Source: Prorocentrum cordatum (Eukaryota > Sar > Dinophyceae > Prorocentrales > Prorocentraceae). From it: a stretch of DNA of 40,000 nt. Under the pieces are notes generated by a model. That model saw only the letters and a list, made by a program, of their open reading frames with translations. It ran no database searches and was not told where the DNA came from. The position numbers and the translations under genes were made by a program. Below, piece after piece: positions 18,890 to 28,690 of the stretch. The stretch's first letter is position 1, and each line of letters starts with the position of its first letter. The stretch covers positions 116,042 through 156,041 of the forward strand of contig CAUYUJ010019865.1 of the NCBI GenBank assembly GCA_963575745.1, written 5' to 3'.

Positions 18890-19505
18890 GCCGTGTTGGC
18901 GTGTTGGGGCCTCTTGAGGGCCTTTTGGGGGCCTCTTGGGGCTTCTTGGGGTGCCTCTTGGGGGCCCCTTGAAGCCTCTTCAGGGCCTCTTGGGGCCTCC
19001 TGGGTGCCTCTTGGGGCTGAAGGCCAGACTGATCAGTTCCTGGTCCCCGTCTGGGGCCTCTCTTCGGGCCGTTGTGGGGCCCTCTTTGCTCCTACACTCC
19101 CCTGATCACCTGTTCTACTTGCCTGGGCGTCGTTTCTGGATGGGCTGGTGGGGATACTTTTTGTCGCGGCCGCAAGCGGAAGCGCAGGCGGCGTCCGAAG
19201 AGGTCGGGCGGGCTACGCGCGCTGGTGGGGATACTCGAAGCGTCTAGAATTTAGTCTTGGTGCCATTTTGGGCCGCCTTGGGGCCCTCTTGGAGGCTTCT
19301 TGGGTCGTCTTTGGACAGTCTTGGGGGCCTCTTGGGCCGTTTTGGAGCGTTGGAAAGCCGAAAAGACGAGAAACGTCGCACATGCGACAAGTGTACGTGT
19401 TCCGAAGGGACTGGGGCGATTTTTGCTTGCTGGGGCCCTCTTGGAGAGCCTCTTGAGGCTCTCTTGGGTTTTTTCCGCGGCCTCTGGGGCCATCTGGAGA
19501 CCGCC
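18890..19505 (+). repeat. CTTGGGG-type dispersed repeat, copy 1
   Basis: Degenerate units such as GGCCTCTTGGGGC, CCTCTTGGAGGC and GCCGTTTTGGAGCG follow one another. A single-copy core inside (CCGTTTTGGAGCG, then AAGCCG and GACGAGAA near 19339-19370) recurs at about 21928-21962, showing that the two regions are copies of one longer repeat and not independent simple-sequence tracts. Confidence 0.7.
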
Positions 19506-19544
19506 CTCAACTTATTGCGACAGGGAGGGGTTATTCATAAGGAA

Positions 19545-19800
19545 TAAGAGTAGAGGAGGAGAGGAGAGCGGCAGAGATGGAGGATGAGCAGGAGGAGGAG
19601 GAGGAGGAGGAGGGTGAAGGATGGTTGAGAGTGGAGGAGGGGGAGGAGGAGCTGGAGCGTTGGAGGGTGAAGGATGGATGATGAGGAGCATGAGGAGGAG
19701 GGGGAGGAGGAGGAGGAGGAGGAGAAGGAGGAGGAGGAGGATGGTGGAGGCGGAGATGGGTGAAGGATGGGTGAGGAGGAAGAGAAGGAAGAGGAGAAGG
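19545..19800. repeat. GGA/GATGG purine-rich microsatellite
   Basis: GGAGGAGGA with GGATGGTTGAGAG and GGGTGAAGGATGG variants. Frames on the other strand read Pro/Ser-rich. No gene. Confidence 0.88.
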
Positions 19801-20400
19801 GTGTAGACCCAAGAGTCATCAACGATGTTGGAATAAACCCTCCCTCTAAGCTCCCTCTGCGTAGGCCCCATACAAACTTTCATTCCCACTGAGGGAACTG
19901 CCTCGTTGTAAGACAATCGTTTGAAGACCTTGAAGCATGCCAAAACATTGTTCTTGGGAGTCCAACTCCACTGGTCAACTTGACTGTTGTGTCTTGACGA
20001 TCTTGAACCGTGCCAGGGCACCATTCCTGGGACTTCAGCACCGCGAATCAACGTAAGCGTTGCGCCCTCATAATCTTGAGTTCTTCCAATCGACTATTTC
20101 TGATCTTTCTCGTACACTGATCATGGGAATCCGTGAAACCCTTGTCAGTCTTAGAAGTGCGGTGCCAAGGCGAGATCGACATTTTGAGAAGGAGCCGCCC
20201 TCCATCCGTGAAGCTCTTTCAAATGTTAAGAATGGACTGTGCGCGGCGCTGAGGCGAGAGCCACATTTTGAAAACGACTCGTCCTCCTTCCGTGAAGCTC
20301 TTGCCAATCTTCAAAACGAATGTGCGCGGCCCTAGGGCGAGAGCCACATTTCGAAAACGACCCGCCCTCCATCTGTGAAACTGTTGCAACTTTTTGATCT
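19801..20400 (+). repeat. Long dispersed repeat F, copy 1, with 84-bp modules
   Basis: Matches 39613-40000 over most of 19801-20060: (A/T)GTTGG(A/G)ATA, CTCCCTC, AAG(C/T)TCC, CCCAC(T/A)(A/G)AGGGA, GTCTTGACGATC, GCCAGNNCNCCATTCCTGGG, ACTTCA(A/G)CACCGCGAATCAACGTAA. Downstream, three 84-bp modules begin at about 20171, 20255 and 20339, each with GGCGAGA, CACATTT(T/C)GA and CC(A/T)(T/C)C(C/T)GTGAA. The frame at 20060-20335 reads two similar modules (HFE followed by REAL) and then an extra base shifts the third. This looks like decayed repeat-encoded protein. Confidence 0.72.
20060..20335 (+). pseudogene. Possible remnant of a repeat protein, 91 aa
   Basis: The frame contains two 28-residue modules that keep the pattern RR(D/E), HFE, PS or SS, (I/F)REAL and N(V/L)(K/Q)N. 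A third module continues in the DNA but only after a one-base shift, which introduces the stop at 20333-20335. Conserved residues between modules hint at past coding, but with a DNA period of 84 bp the similarity could also just be tandem duplication. The start is arbitrary. No family recognised. Confidence 0.25.
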
Positions 20401-20469
20401 TCAGGGTCAGAAGTGGTGAGGAGGCGAAACGCCCAGCCCGCCCTAAATGGCCTCGGGGTGCGACAGGGA

Positions 20470-20880
20470 GCAGTTATTCATAAGGAAAAGAAGTGGAGGA
20501 GGAGGAGGAGCAGGAGGAGGATGAGGAGGAGAGGAGAAGGAGAGGAGGAGGAGGGTGAATGATAGATGGGGAAGAGGAGGATGGAGGGTGGATAATCATG
20601 AAGAGGAGAAGGGAGGATGGGGGAGGATGAATCCTCCCCTCCCTGGCCCCTCTCTGCCCCCTTACCCCCCGCTCAGGCCAGGAGGGAGTGCGCGAGCGCG
20701 TTCGAGCCCGCGCCTCGAAGCGTGCCGGCGGCGCTGGGGGGGTGACCGGCCGGCTGTCTGTCCCCTGGCCCAGAGGCGCCGCCTGGCGCCGCCCTCTGCT
20801 TCTCCTCCTCCGCCTCCTCGTACGTCATCTTCCTCCATCTCCCTCCTTCTCCTGTCCTTTCTTGTCTTCTCTTCGCTTTT
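20470..20880. other. Purine-rich then GC-rich stretch, no gene
   Basis: GGA-rich microsatellite to about 20630, then C-rich sequence grading into the TTCTC array. Nothing else recognised. Confidence 0.4.
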
Positions 20881-20929
20881 CTTCCATACTTGAGTCTACT
20901 TTTTTCTCTGTATCCATTCCCTTCCCGCG

Positions 20930-21502
20930 TTCTCTCTTCTCTTCTTTTTTCGTCTCGTCTCTTCTCGTCTAGTATCTTCTCGTCTCGTTTCGTCTCTTAT
21001 CTCCTCTTCCCTTCTCTTCTATTATCTTCCCTTCTTTTATCTTCTCTTCTCTTCTCCTCTCTTCTCTTCTCTCTTCTCGTTTCTTTTCGTCTCTTCTCTT
21101 CTCTTCTCTTCTCTTCTCTTCTCTTCTCTTCTCTTCTCTTTCCTTATTTTCTCTTCTCTTCTCTTCTCTTCCCTTCTTTTCTCTTCTCTTCTCTTCTCTT
21201 CTCTCTTCTCGTCTCTTTTCGTCTCTTCTCTTCTCTTCACTTCTCTTTCCTTCTCTTCTCTTCTCTTCTCTTCACTTCACTTCTCTTCTCTTCGCTTCGC
21301 TTCGCTTCGCTTCGCTCCGCTTCGCTCCGCTCCGCTCCTCTTCGCTTCGCTTCGCTTCGCTTCGCTTCGCTTCGCTTCTCTTCTCTTCTCTTCTCTTCTC
21401 TTCTCTTCTCTTCTCTTCTCTTCTCTTCTCTTCTCTTCTCTTCTCTTCTCTTCTCTTCTCTTCTCTTCTCTTCTCTTCTCTTCTCTTCTCTTCTCTTCTC
21501 TC
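20930..21502. repeat. TTCTC pentanucleotide array 1, with a TTCGC block
   Basis: (TTCTC)n with TTTTC, TCGTC and TTCCC variants at the left, becoming pure to the right. At about 21286-21375 the unit changes to TTCGC for nearly 90 bp and then returns to pure TTCTC. One strand is almost purely pyrimidine. Frames read Ser/Leu/Phe or Glu/Lys/Arg repeats and are artefacts. Confidence 0.95.
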
Positions 21503-21559
21503 GCTTCGCTCACTCCGCCGGCCCGCACTGTGCCATCGCAGGCGTTTGCCATCGCGTTC

Positions 21560-22280
21560 GTGGCCTCTTGGAGGCCGTCGGTGGCCTCTTGGAGCTTCTT
21601 TTTGGGCCTCTTGGCGGCATTTCTGGGACCTCCTGGGGCGTCACGGGGGCCTCTTTGGGGGCATGTTTGGGGTCTCTTGAGGCCTCTCGGGGGCCTCTTG
21701 GGGGCTTCTTGGGGGCCTCTTGGGGCCTCCAGGGGGCCTCTCTGCGCCTAGAGCTTGAAATGTCCGCTCGGGTCCCCCGTCTGGGCCCGCTCTTGGGGCC
21801 GTCTTGGGGGCCTCTTCGGCCATCTTGGAGGCCTCTGGGGCTATCTTGGGGCCCTCCGGGGGCGTTTTGGGCGCTCTTGGAGGCCTCTTGGGCTGTGTTG
21901 GGGCGATCCTGGAAGCTTCTAGGGCCGTTTTGGAGCGCCAGTAAGCCGCAAAGGCGAGAACGCCAAACATTTTCAAAAACTGAGGGAAAATCACAAATTT
22001 CTGTCTCTGTGGGCCCTCTTGGGAGGTCTCTTGGGGCGTCTTGAAGGCACTTTGAGTTGTCTGCAGGCCATCTTTGACGTCTTGGATCGCTCTAGGACCG
22101 TCTCGGACCATGTTGAGCTCTCTAGGAGGCCACTTGAAGCGCTCCTGGGGCGCTCTCTCTTGGGAGCCTGCTGGGACCTGGCTGGGGCCTCGCTGGGAGC
22201 TGCTGGTTACCTTGCCGGGACCTGTCCAGGACCTTGCCCGACCTGCCTGGGACCTTTGGTGCCTTTCGTCCGGGGACCCC
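21560..22280 (+). repeat. CTTGGGG-type dispersed repeat, copy 2
   Basis: Same family as 18890-19505, including the GCCGTTTTGGAGCG core at about 21928. It lies between the two TTCTC arrays, so the large pyrimidine tract may once have been continuous. No coding region is supported. Confidence 0.7.
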
Positions 22281-22371
22281 CCAGGGGCGGCCCCGCGCGC
22301 GCGAACTAGAAGTATTGTTGACCAGTTACCAGAGATCTTAGCACGCCTTTGGCCCGTTGGGCCGGCGAGTT

Positions 22372-23225
22372 TCTTTTTGTCTTCTTTTCTCTTCTCCTCT
22401 CTTGCTTTTGTCTCTTCTCTTCTCTTCTCTTCTCTTCTCTTCCCTTCTCTTCTCTTCACTTCTCTTATCTTCTCTTCTCTTCTCTTCTCTTCTCTTCTCT
22501 TCTCTTCTCTCCTCTTCTCTTCTCTTCTCTTCTCTTCTCTTCTCTTCTCTTCTCTTCTCTTCTCTTCTCTTCTCTTCTCTTCTCTTCTCTTCTCTTCTCT
22601 TCTCTTCTCTTCTCTTCTCTTCTCTTCTCTTCTCTCTCCTCTCTTCTCTTCTCTTCTCTTCTCTTCTCTTCTCTTCTCTTCTCTTCTCTTCTCTTCTCTT
22701 CTCTTCTCTTCTCTTCTCTTCTCTTCTCTTCTCTTCTCTTCTCTTCTCTTCTCTTCTCTTCTCTTCTCTTCTTCTCTTCTCTTCTCTTCTCTTCTCTTCT
22801 CTTCTCTTCTCTTCTCTTCTCTTCTCTTCTCTTCTCTTCTCTTCTCTTCTCTTCTCTTCTCTTCTCTTCTCTTCTCTTCTCTCTCTTCTCTTCTCTTCTC
22901 TTCTCTTCTCTTCTCTTCTCTTCTCTTCTCTTCTCTTCTCTTCTCTTCTCTTCTCTTCTCTTCTCTTCTCTTCTCGTCTCGTCTCTCTCGTCTCTTCTCT
23001 TCTCTTCTCTTCTCTTCTCTTCTCTTCTCTTCTCTTCTCTTCTCTTCTCTTCTCTTCTCTTATCTTCTTCTCTTCTCTTCTCTTCTCTTCTTTTCTCTTC
23101 TCTTATCTTCTCTTCTCTTCTCTTATCGTCTCTTCTCTTCTCTTCTCTTCTCTTCTCTTCTCTTCTCTTCTCTTCTCTTCTCTTCTCTTCTCTTCTCTTC
23201 TCTTCTCTTCTCTTCTCTTCTCTTC
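22372..23225. repeat. TTCTC pentanucleotide array 2, about 850 bp
   Basis: Nearly uninterrupted (TTCTC)n, with occasional phase slips (CTCTC, TTCTTC), TCGTC near 22976-22992 and TTATC near 23060-23130. Such long mirror-symmetric polypyrimidine tracts can form triplex DNA. The phase slips let all three frames stay open over long distances. Confidence 0.97.
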
Positions 23226-23595
23226 CTCCCCCTTCTACACCTTTTCCACGGTCTCCTCATCCCTTACACTTTCATCCCCACCTTTGTGGGCACTCGGAAA
23301 CTCAGACGAAGCTCCCTCCAAATTCGGCAGCGCGTGCAAGGGGGTGGCGCGGGGGGGGTGGCCGTCTAAGGAGGCGGAGGGGGCTTCTGAGAGGGCAGGG
23401 GGCGTCCGAGAAGCCCTCGCGGCTGCTGAGAAGCCTTCTTAGAAGTCCCTTGGCCGTTCTGGGATCCCCCTGCTGCCTTCTAAGAAGCCCTCCCCTGCCT
23501 TGACATGCCCCCACCCCCCTCGCGCTACCCCCTTGTGCGCGCCGCCAAGAAGCCCCCCTCTCCATCCCCGACTCTTCGCCCTGTTCCCTTGCGGT
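23226..23595. other. GC-rich stretch, no gene recognised
   Basis: Contains AGAAGCC and CTTCTTAGAAG-type short repeats near 23375-23450. Nothing else recognised. Confidence 0.4.
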
Positions 23596-23791
23596 CAGGA
23601 ACTTGTGCTCAGCGTGTTCTGCCGCCAGCTCTCGCCCACCACGCCTTGTCGCGACATGCTAACCACTTCCAGGTCCCTCAGCATCAACGTCCCTAGCCTT
23701 TCCGGGCCTCTCACCGAGCGGAGCGGAGCGACGCGCTGTCAGCTCGCAGGGCACAGCGTGTCGCTGGGGCCGCCGCCGCGACAGGCTGACC
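23596..23791. mobile_element. 206-bp inverted-repeat element D, copy 3, right end lost
   Basis: The left end CAGGAACTTGTGCTCAGCGTG and the interior (ATCAACGTCCCTAGCCTTTC, GCGCTGTCAGCTCG, GTGTCGCTGGGGCCGCCGC) match the other two copies. Similarity stops after GCGACAGGCTGA, so the terminal part of the right inverted repeat is missing or diverged. Confidence 0.65.
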
Positions 23792-23924
23792 TTCGGCCGT
23801 ATATCCCTCGGCTCGCTGCCCAGGCCCGCGCCCCTGCGCGCAGCCGCGCCTCGCTACGCCCGTGAAGTCCACGCTCTCGTGAGTGGCGCGGGGGGCAGCT
23901 CCGCTCTGAGGTCCGCGCGCCGCC

Positions 23925-24240
23925 TTTTTCGTTGCCCGTGAGGGTCCGCGCCCGCCCGGCCTGCCCGTCTGGTTCTGCCACCTGCGTTCCTGCTCCTGAC
24001 CCCCTCCTGCAAATCTCTCTCGTGCTCCATCCCTCTCCCTCCCCCATTGTCCCTTCCCTCCTCCCTCCCTCCTTCCCCCTGTTTTAGGGGCCGCGCCAAC
24101 TGCGCGTGGCACGTAGGGAAGATCTACCCCCAAGTGGGTGCGATCGAAGACGAAGAAGGCGGGTATCGAGGGTTTGGGATCATCATACGCTGTCAACGGC
24201 ACGCGAGCAGATAAGAGCGATCAGTCTTAACATGATTGTT
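23925..24240 (+). repeat. Dispersed repeat E, copy 2
   Basis: Second copy of the repeat at 17620-17960, same orientation. CGATCGAAGACGAAGA, GGTTTGGGAT and GGCACGCGAGCAGATAAGAG are the best-preserved landmarks. Confidence 0.8.
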
Positions 24241-24447
24241 TATGTGCTTGTTCTTCCTTATTTGTCTTTTTCTTTTCTCCTCTACATACATATGAACATA
24301 TACGTGGCACCCCGCAGTTGCGAATAAGATTGAGGGGGCGGCGGGGACGTCTGAAGTCTGCGAGGCTCTGAAGAAGCCCGCCGCAGGCGCAACACTTTCA
24401 AGCTATACAACGAGCCCGCCGCAGGCGCCGTTTTTTTGGTTAAGCAA

Positions 24448-24655
24448 TGTAGGTGGGTCGCGGGTTGGGTCGCAGGTGGGTCGCGGGTGGGTCGACGGTG
24501 GGTCGCGGGTGGGTCGCGGGCCAGGTCGCGGGCCAGGTCGCGGGTGGGTCGCGGGTGGGTCGCGGGCGGGTTGCGGGTGGGTCGCGAGCGGGTCGCGGGG
24601 TGGGTCGCGGGTGGGTCGCGGGGTGGGTCGCGGGTGGGTCGCGGGCTGGGTCGAG
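24448..24655. repeat. GTGGGTCGCGG 11-bp minisatellite
   Basis: Head-to-tail units of GTGGGTCGCGG with CCAGGTCGCGG and GCGGGTTGCGG variants. The plus strand is rich in spaced GGG runs, so quadruplex formation is possible. Followed by an (AAC)n patch at about 24665-24702. Confidence 0.92.
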
Positions 24656-24776
24656 GGGGGGACGAAGACAACAAACATCAACAACAGCAACAACGCAACA
24701 AGCAGAATTCTCACCACGGATCCGCACTTAAGCCACGCATCCAGGGACAATGAATGACCGTTCGGCCCCCTTCACT

Positions 24777-24777
<1 letters not shown>

Positions 24778-24827
<50 letters not shown>

Positions 24828-24828
24828 G
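24778..24828. repeat. TA microsatellite
   Basis: (TA)n of about 36 bp followed by a short GTATATATACATG tail. Confidence 0.92.
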
Positions 24829-25535
24829 CCCCCCAAAAGACTGGGATCCTCACGGATCGCCATGGCGAGAGGAACGCCGCAGAGAGTTGGGGTGGGGGGC
24901 TCCAGTCATGATTTTGGACGAAATTGCAAGTAGTGCCAGCTTCCTTTGCCTGTGAAGGGAGGGGGTATCGAGGGTGGAGCATTGAGGTCCGACCCTCTCC
25001 TCTGACGTCGGATGTTTTCGTGACCCAGCCCCTGGGGATCCCGACCCCCTCAAGGGCCAGCTTTTCATCCTGAGCTGCTTTTTCGACGGTTTCCACAGGC
25101 CGACAACGTATACAAAACCAGCCGCCAAGATATTTGCGTCGCTTGGGTTTGAGGAGGAGGAACCGCGGGTCGAGGTTTTTAGATTGCTTCTGGGGCCCAC
25201 AGAGCGCTCTTGTCGCCAGGTCTCGTCGCCAGTGGGACCACCCGGCCCCCGCCCTTCCTGGGGCCCTTTCTCCGCCCGTGTTGGGGGTAGGGGGGCCTTG
25301 ACTTGCAAGGACGACTTGAATATATGGATTTCGTTTTCTGATGTTGTTTTCCCCAGAGCAGCTCGAGATCAAAATCCGGCAGGGACCACACCATCGGGCT
25401 TCTTCTTGGTTGAGCGCTGGAAGAGGCTCCACCCCTCCATGATCGAGGATCAAAATCTCGGTTGGTTTTTGAGCCTTCCTCTCACAGTTTGGGCTTCCTG
25501 GAGCGCTCTCGTCGCTACGACTGGAGTCCCCTTGA
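24829..25535. other. Gene-poor stretch with duplicated motifs
   Basis: GAGCGCTCT(T/C)GTCGC occurs at about 25203 and 25501, each preceded by GCTTC and a CTGG-like string. ATCAAAATC also recurs. The sequence looks like an old duplication but cannot be delimited by eye. No gene is supported. Confidence 0.35.
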
Positions 25536-25689
25536 TAGGGGGCCACACGCGAACCCTACCCCTACCCCCCACGATTTCTGAGGGGGAGCGTGGGGTTCAC
25601 TTCGTCTGGGAGCTCCCGAGCGAAGTGAACCCCATCCTCCCCCTCAGAAATCGTGGGGGGTAGGGGTAGGAATCGCATGTGGCCCCCTA
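25536..25689. mobile_element. Near-perfect 154-bp palindrome
   Basis: The two 77-bp halves are inverted copies matching at 69 of 77 positions, with the symmetry point in GGGAGCTCCC at 25608-25617 and no spacer. Arms contain CCTACCCCTACCCCCCACG and GATTTCTGAGGGGGAG. Such a structure can extrude as a cruciform. It could be an inverted-repeat element (foldback or snapback type) or a recent inverted duplication. No coding capacity: the peptides on both strands are mirror images of the same DNA. Confidence 0.85.
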
Positions 25690-25924
25690 CTTGAGACTCT
25701 GACCAGAACGCCCCCCAGGAGATGTCCAGGGCCCACGCAGACTTCCGACGTCTTGAAACATCAAGGCAGCGGGTTTTCGCCGTCGCCTGCCCGCGGGGGC
25801 CGGCATTTTCGGCCCCTGGGGCCATCTGCTGGGACGAACGTGCAGGCAGGCCCTTGGGGGAAGCGGGTCGCGACTTCCTCGGGAGCGCCCGGGACGGGGG
25901 CGAGGGCCCGGGGGTGCGGATCTC

Positions 25925-26113
25925 ATGGCCGGGGCCGTGAGATCTCCCACATCCCATGGTCGTCTCCTCTTCGTTCTGTGCGCTCCGCAGTTTCCTCTCC
26001 TCCGCGCATGCGCCTCGGGCCACGACGCGCACCCCGCCCTCGTCCTGGCTCGCCTCTGCTGCGCACCCGACCTCGAGATCCTGCAGCGGAAATTCACGAC
26101 GTCGGAGGTCTGA
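25925..26113 (+). CDS. Possible exon, 62 aa frame
   Basis: The C-terminal part of this frame (SGHDAHPALVLARLCCAPDL, then EILQRKFTTSEV) reads like ordinary protein. A pyrimidine-rich run ending in CTCCGCAG at about 25990 could be a splice acceptor just upstream. No family is recognised, and the adjacent frames are also open. Exon, gene remnant or chance are all possible. Confidence 0.2.
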   Translation: MAGAVRSPTSHGRLLFVLCAPQFPLLRACASGHDAHPALVLARLCCAPDLEILQRKFTTSEV

Positions 26114-26229
26114 GTGCTGCACCTTCTCCACTGAATCATGCTCTCACTTCCCCTCGGTCTCCTCCCTCGCGCCCCTGTCATGGGTCCAGGATGAGATGGT
26201 CAGGATCGTACGGATGACTGTGACATTGC

Positions 26230-26844
<615 letters not shown>

Positions 26845-26912
26845 TCCCCCCTCAGCGGGCACCGTGCGCTGCACAGGAGCCGCCCCGCGGCCGCGGCCGC
26901 CGCGCCGAAGCC

Positions 26913-28690
26913 TCAGCCCCGGCCCGCCGCGCCCCCGCCCCGCCCCTCGCGGGAGCGGCTCCGCGCCCGTCCACAGGCTTGCAGCCGCACCGGGGAGCCG
27001 AGCCTGCCACTCTTGCTCGGGTGCAGGCCTCGGCGGAGGCGCCTCAGCACCTCGGCCTGCCGGCCCTCCACGCGCCAGCGGGGGACCCGGCGGGCGGGGC
27101 ACTCCTGCGCGAGGCCCATGATGCGGGCCGAGCCCGCGTTGGCGCCGCACACGTTGCAGAAGACGTGGCCGCCGCACCTCATCAGGACGTGCGAGTCGTG
27201 CAGCTCGGCGTTCCACCACGCTGGCGGCGCCTCGCTGCCCCCCACGGCTGGCGCGAGCGCGGAAGGGGCTGAGGCAGGCTGCCCGCGACCGCCACCTCGG
27301 CCCCTGCCGTGTCCGCGGCCACGGCCTCGCCGCGCTGGCCCAGGCGAGGCGGGGGCAGGCGGCGGCTCCTCGGCAGCAGGGCCCTCCGGCGAGGCGGCCC
27401 CGCCAGCCGGCTCTCCGCCCGACGACGCGGCGTTCACCTGCTGCCTCAGCGGCGCCTCACCGCTGGCGGGCTCGCCGTCGCCGTCCCCCCCTTCAGCGGC
27501 GCCGTGCGGGCGGGCCGCCATCGCCGCGGCCACCGCCGGAGGCGCCTCGGCGGCGGCGGCGGGCTCCTCCGCCGCGGCGGGCTCGTCAGCGGGGGCACCA
27601 CCTGGGCCAGCCCGCCCTGGCGGTCCCTCCTCGCGGGCGGGCTCGCCTCTGCCGTCGCCCCCGGCTGCCCCGCGCGGCCGGGCCGCCGCCGCAGCGGCCG
27701 CCAAGGCGAGGGCGACAGCCCCGGCCGCGCCCGCACCGTCGCCTGAGCCCCAGCTCCAGGCGGCTGCTCGGCCCCCTTGCACGGGAGTGCCCATGGCGGC
27801 GCAGACCCAGCAGCTCCAGCAGACCGACTCGCCCAGCAGCAGCGCCGTGCCATGGCGGTCGCAGGCGCGGAAGGCGCAGTTGGGCCCGCCGACCGCGCAG
27901 GCTGCCATTGGGCGCTGTCGGCAGCCCGCCCAAGCGCACCTGATCGCCTCAAGGCCAGGCGCCTCGAAGCCGTCGGCCGCCCGCAGCAGCGAGTCGCCCT
28001 CCTGCATGGCCTCCCCCAGCCAGTCGGAAACACATTTGGCGAGGCTCTCTGCGAGGTCCACCATGTCGAGCCGCGCCTGCGGGACGCCGTGGAGAGCGGC
28101 TCCCTCCTTGGCTCGGCTGTCCGCCCTGGCGTTGCCCGCGCGCTGCCTGTCCGTGATGAGGCCGTCGCGGACGTGCTGCTCCGTCGCGTGCGCCTTCACC
28201 TTGCAGACCTGTACCATGGTGACCCCGTAGTCCTCGACGAGCTGCCAGAATTGCACCCACAGCTCGCGGTAGGGCCGACCCCACTCCAGACACCAGCGCT
28301 TGCCGAAGGCCCAGCCGTCGTGCACCATCGCCGAGTCGGTGTAGAGGATGAGCGGCCCGATGCCGCCTCGCAGGGCCTCCACTGCCGCCTGCAGCTCCCT
28401 GGCCCCGCTGTCCTGGGGAAGCGGCCAGGCCACGTTGCCCCACGCCGAGCTGCGCTCCGAATCGTCAGCCTCCCACGTCGTGACCGCCGCCCAGCCCGCG
28501 CGCGCCAGCACCTTGTCCCTGGAGCGGAAGGCGGAGCCGTCGAGGAAGACCTCACGCTCGAAGACGGACCCTGGGTGGGTGCCCGAGCGTCTCACGAGCG
28601 TGCGAGCGAAAGGCAGCGGCGCCTCTGCTCGCGGGTCTGGCACCAACCCGCGTGACCTGATGTGGTGCTCCTGTCCTGGCCTGTGTCGGG
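26913..28690 (-). pseudogene. LINE RNase HI domain, Cys-rich module and C-terminal Cys/His module
   Basis: The open frame runs from about 28690 to the TGA at 26913. RNase HI (about 28553-28077) degrades the RNA of the RNA-DNA hybrid. Its catalytic set is visible: Asp in VFLDGSAF (codon at 28541), Glu in ARELQAAVEA, Asp in LILYTDSAMV and Asp in GNARADSRAKE, with a loop His in KVKAHAT. Next is a Cys-rich stretch (about 27938-27801) with eight Cys, probably zinc-binding. A Gly/Ala/Pro/Glu-rich linker follows, with an RGRGRGHGRGRGGGRG-type basic run. Near the end SHVLMRCGGHVFCNVCGA and a later Cys (27191-27101) make a C-terminal zinc-finger-like module. All RNase H residues are intact, but this frame is offset from the RT frame, so the copy cannot make one continuous protein without a frameshift. 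Confidence 0.85.

Noticed and set aside
20890-23503. Ser/Leu/Phe-rich frames of up to 431 codons over the TTCTC arrays
   Set aside because: Pentanucleotide repeats without stops in any phase. No protein-like segment is included.
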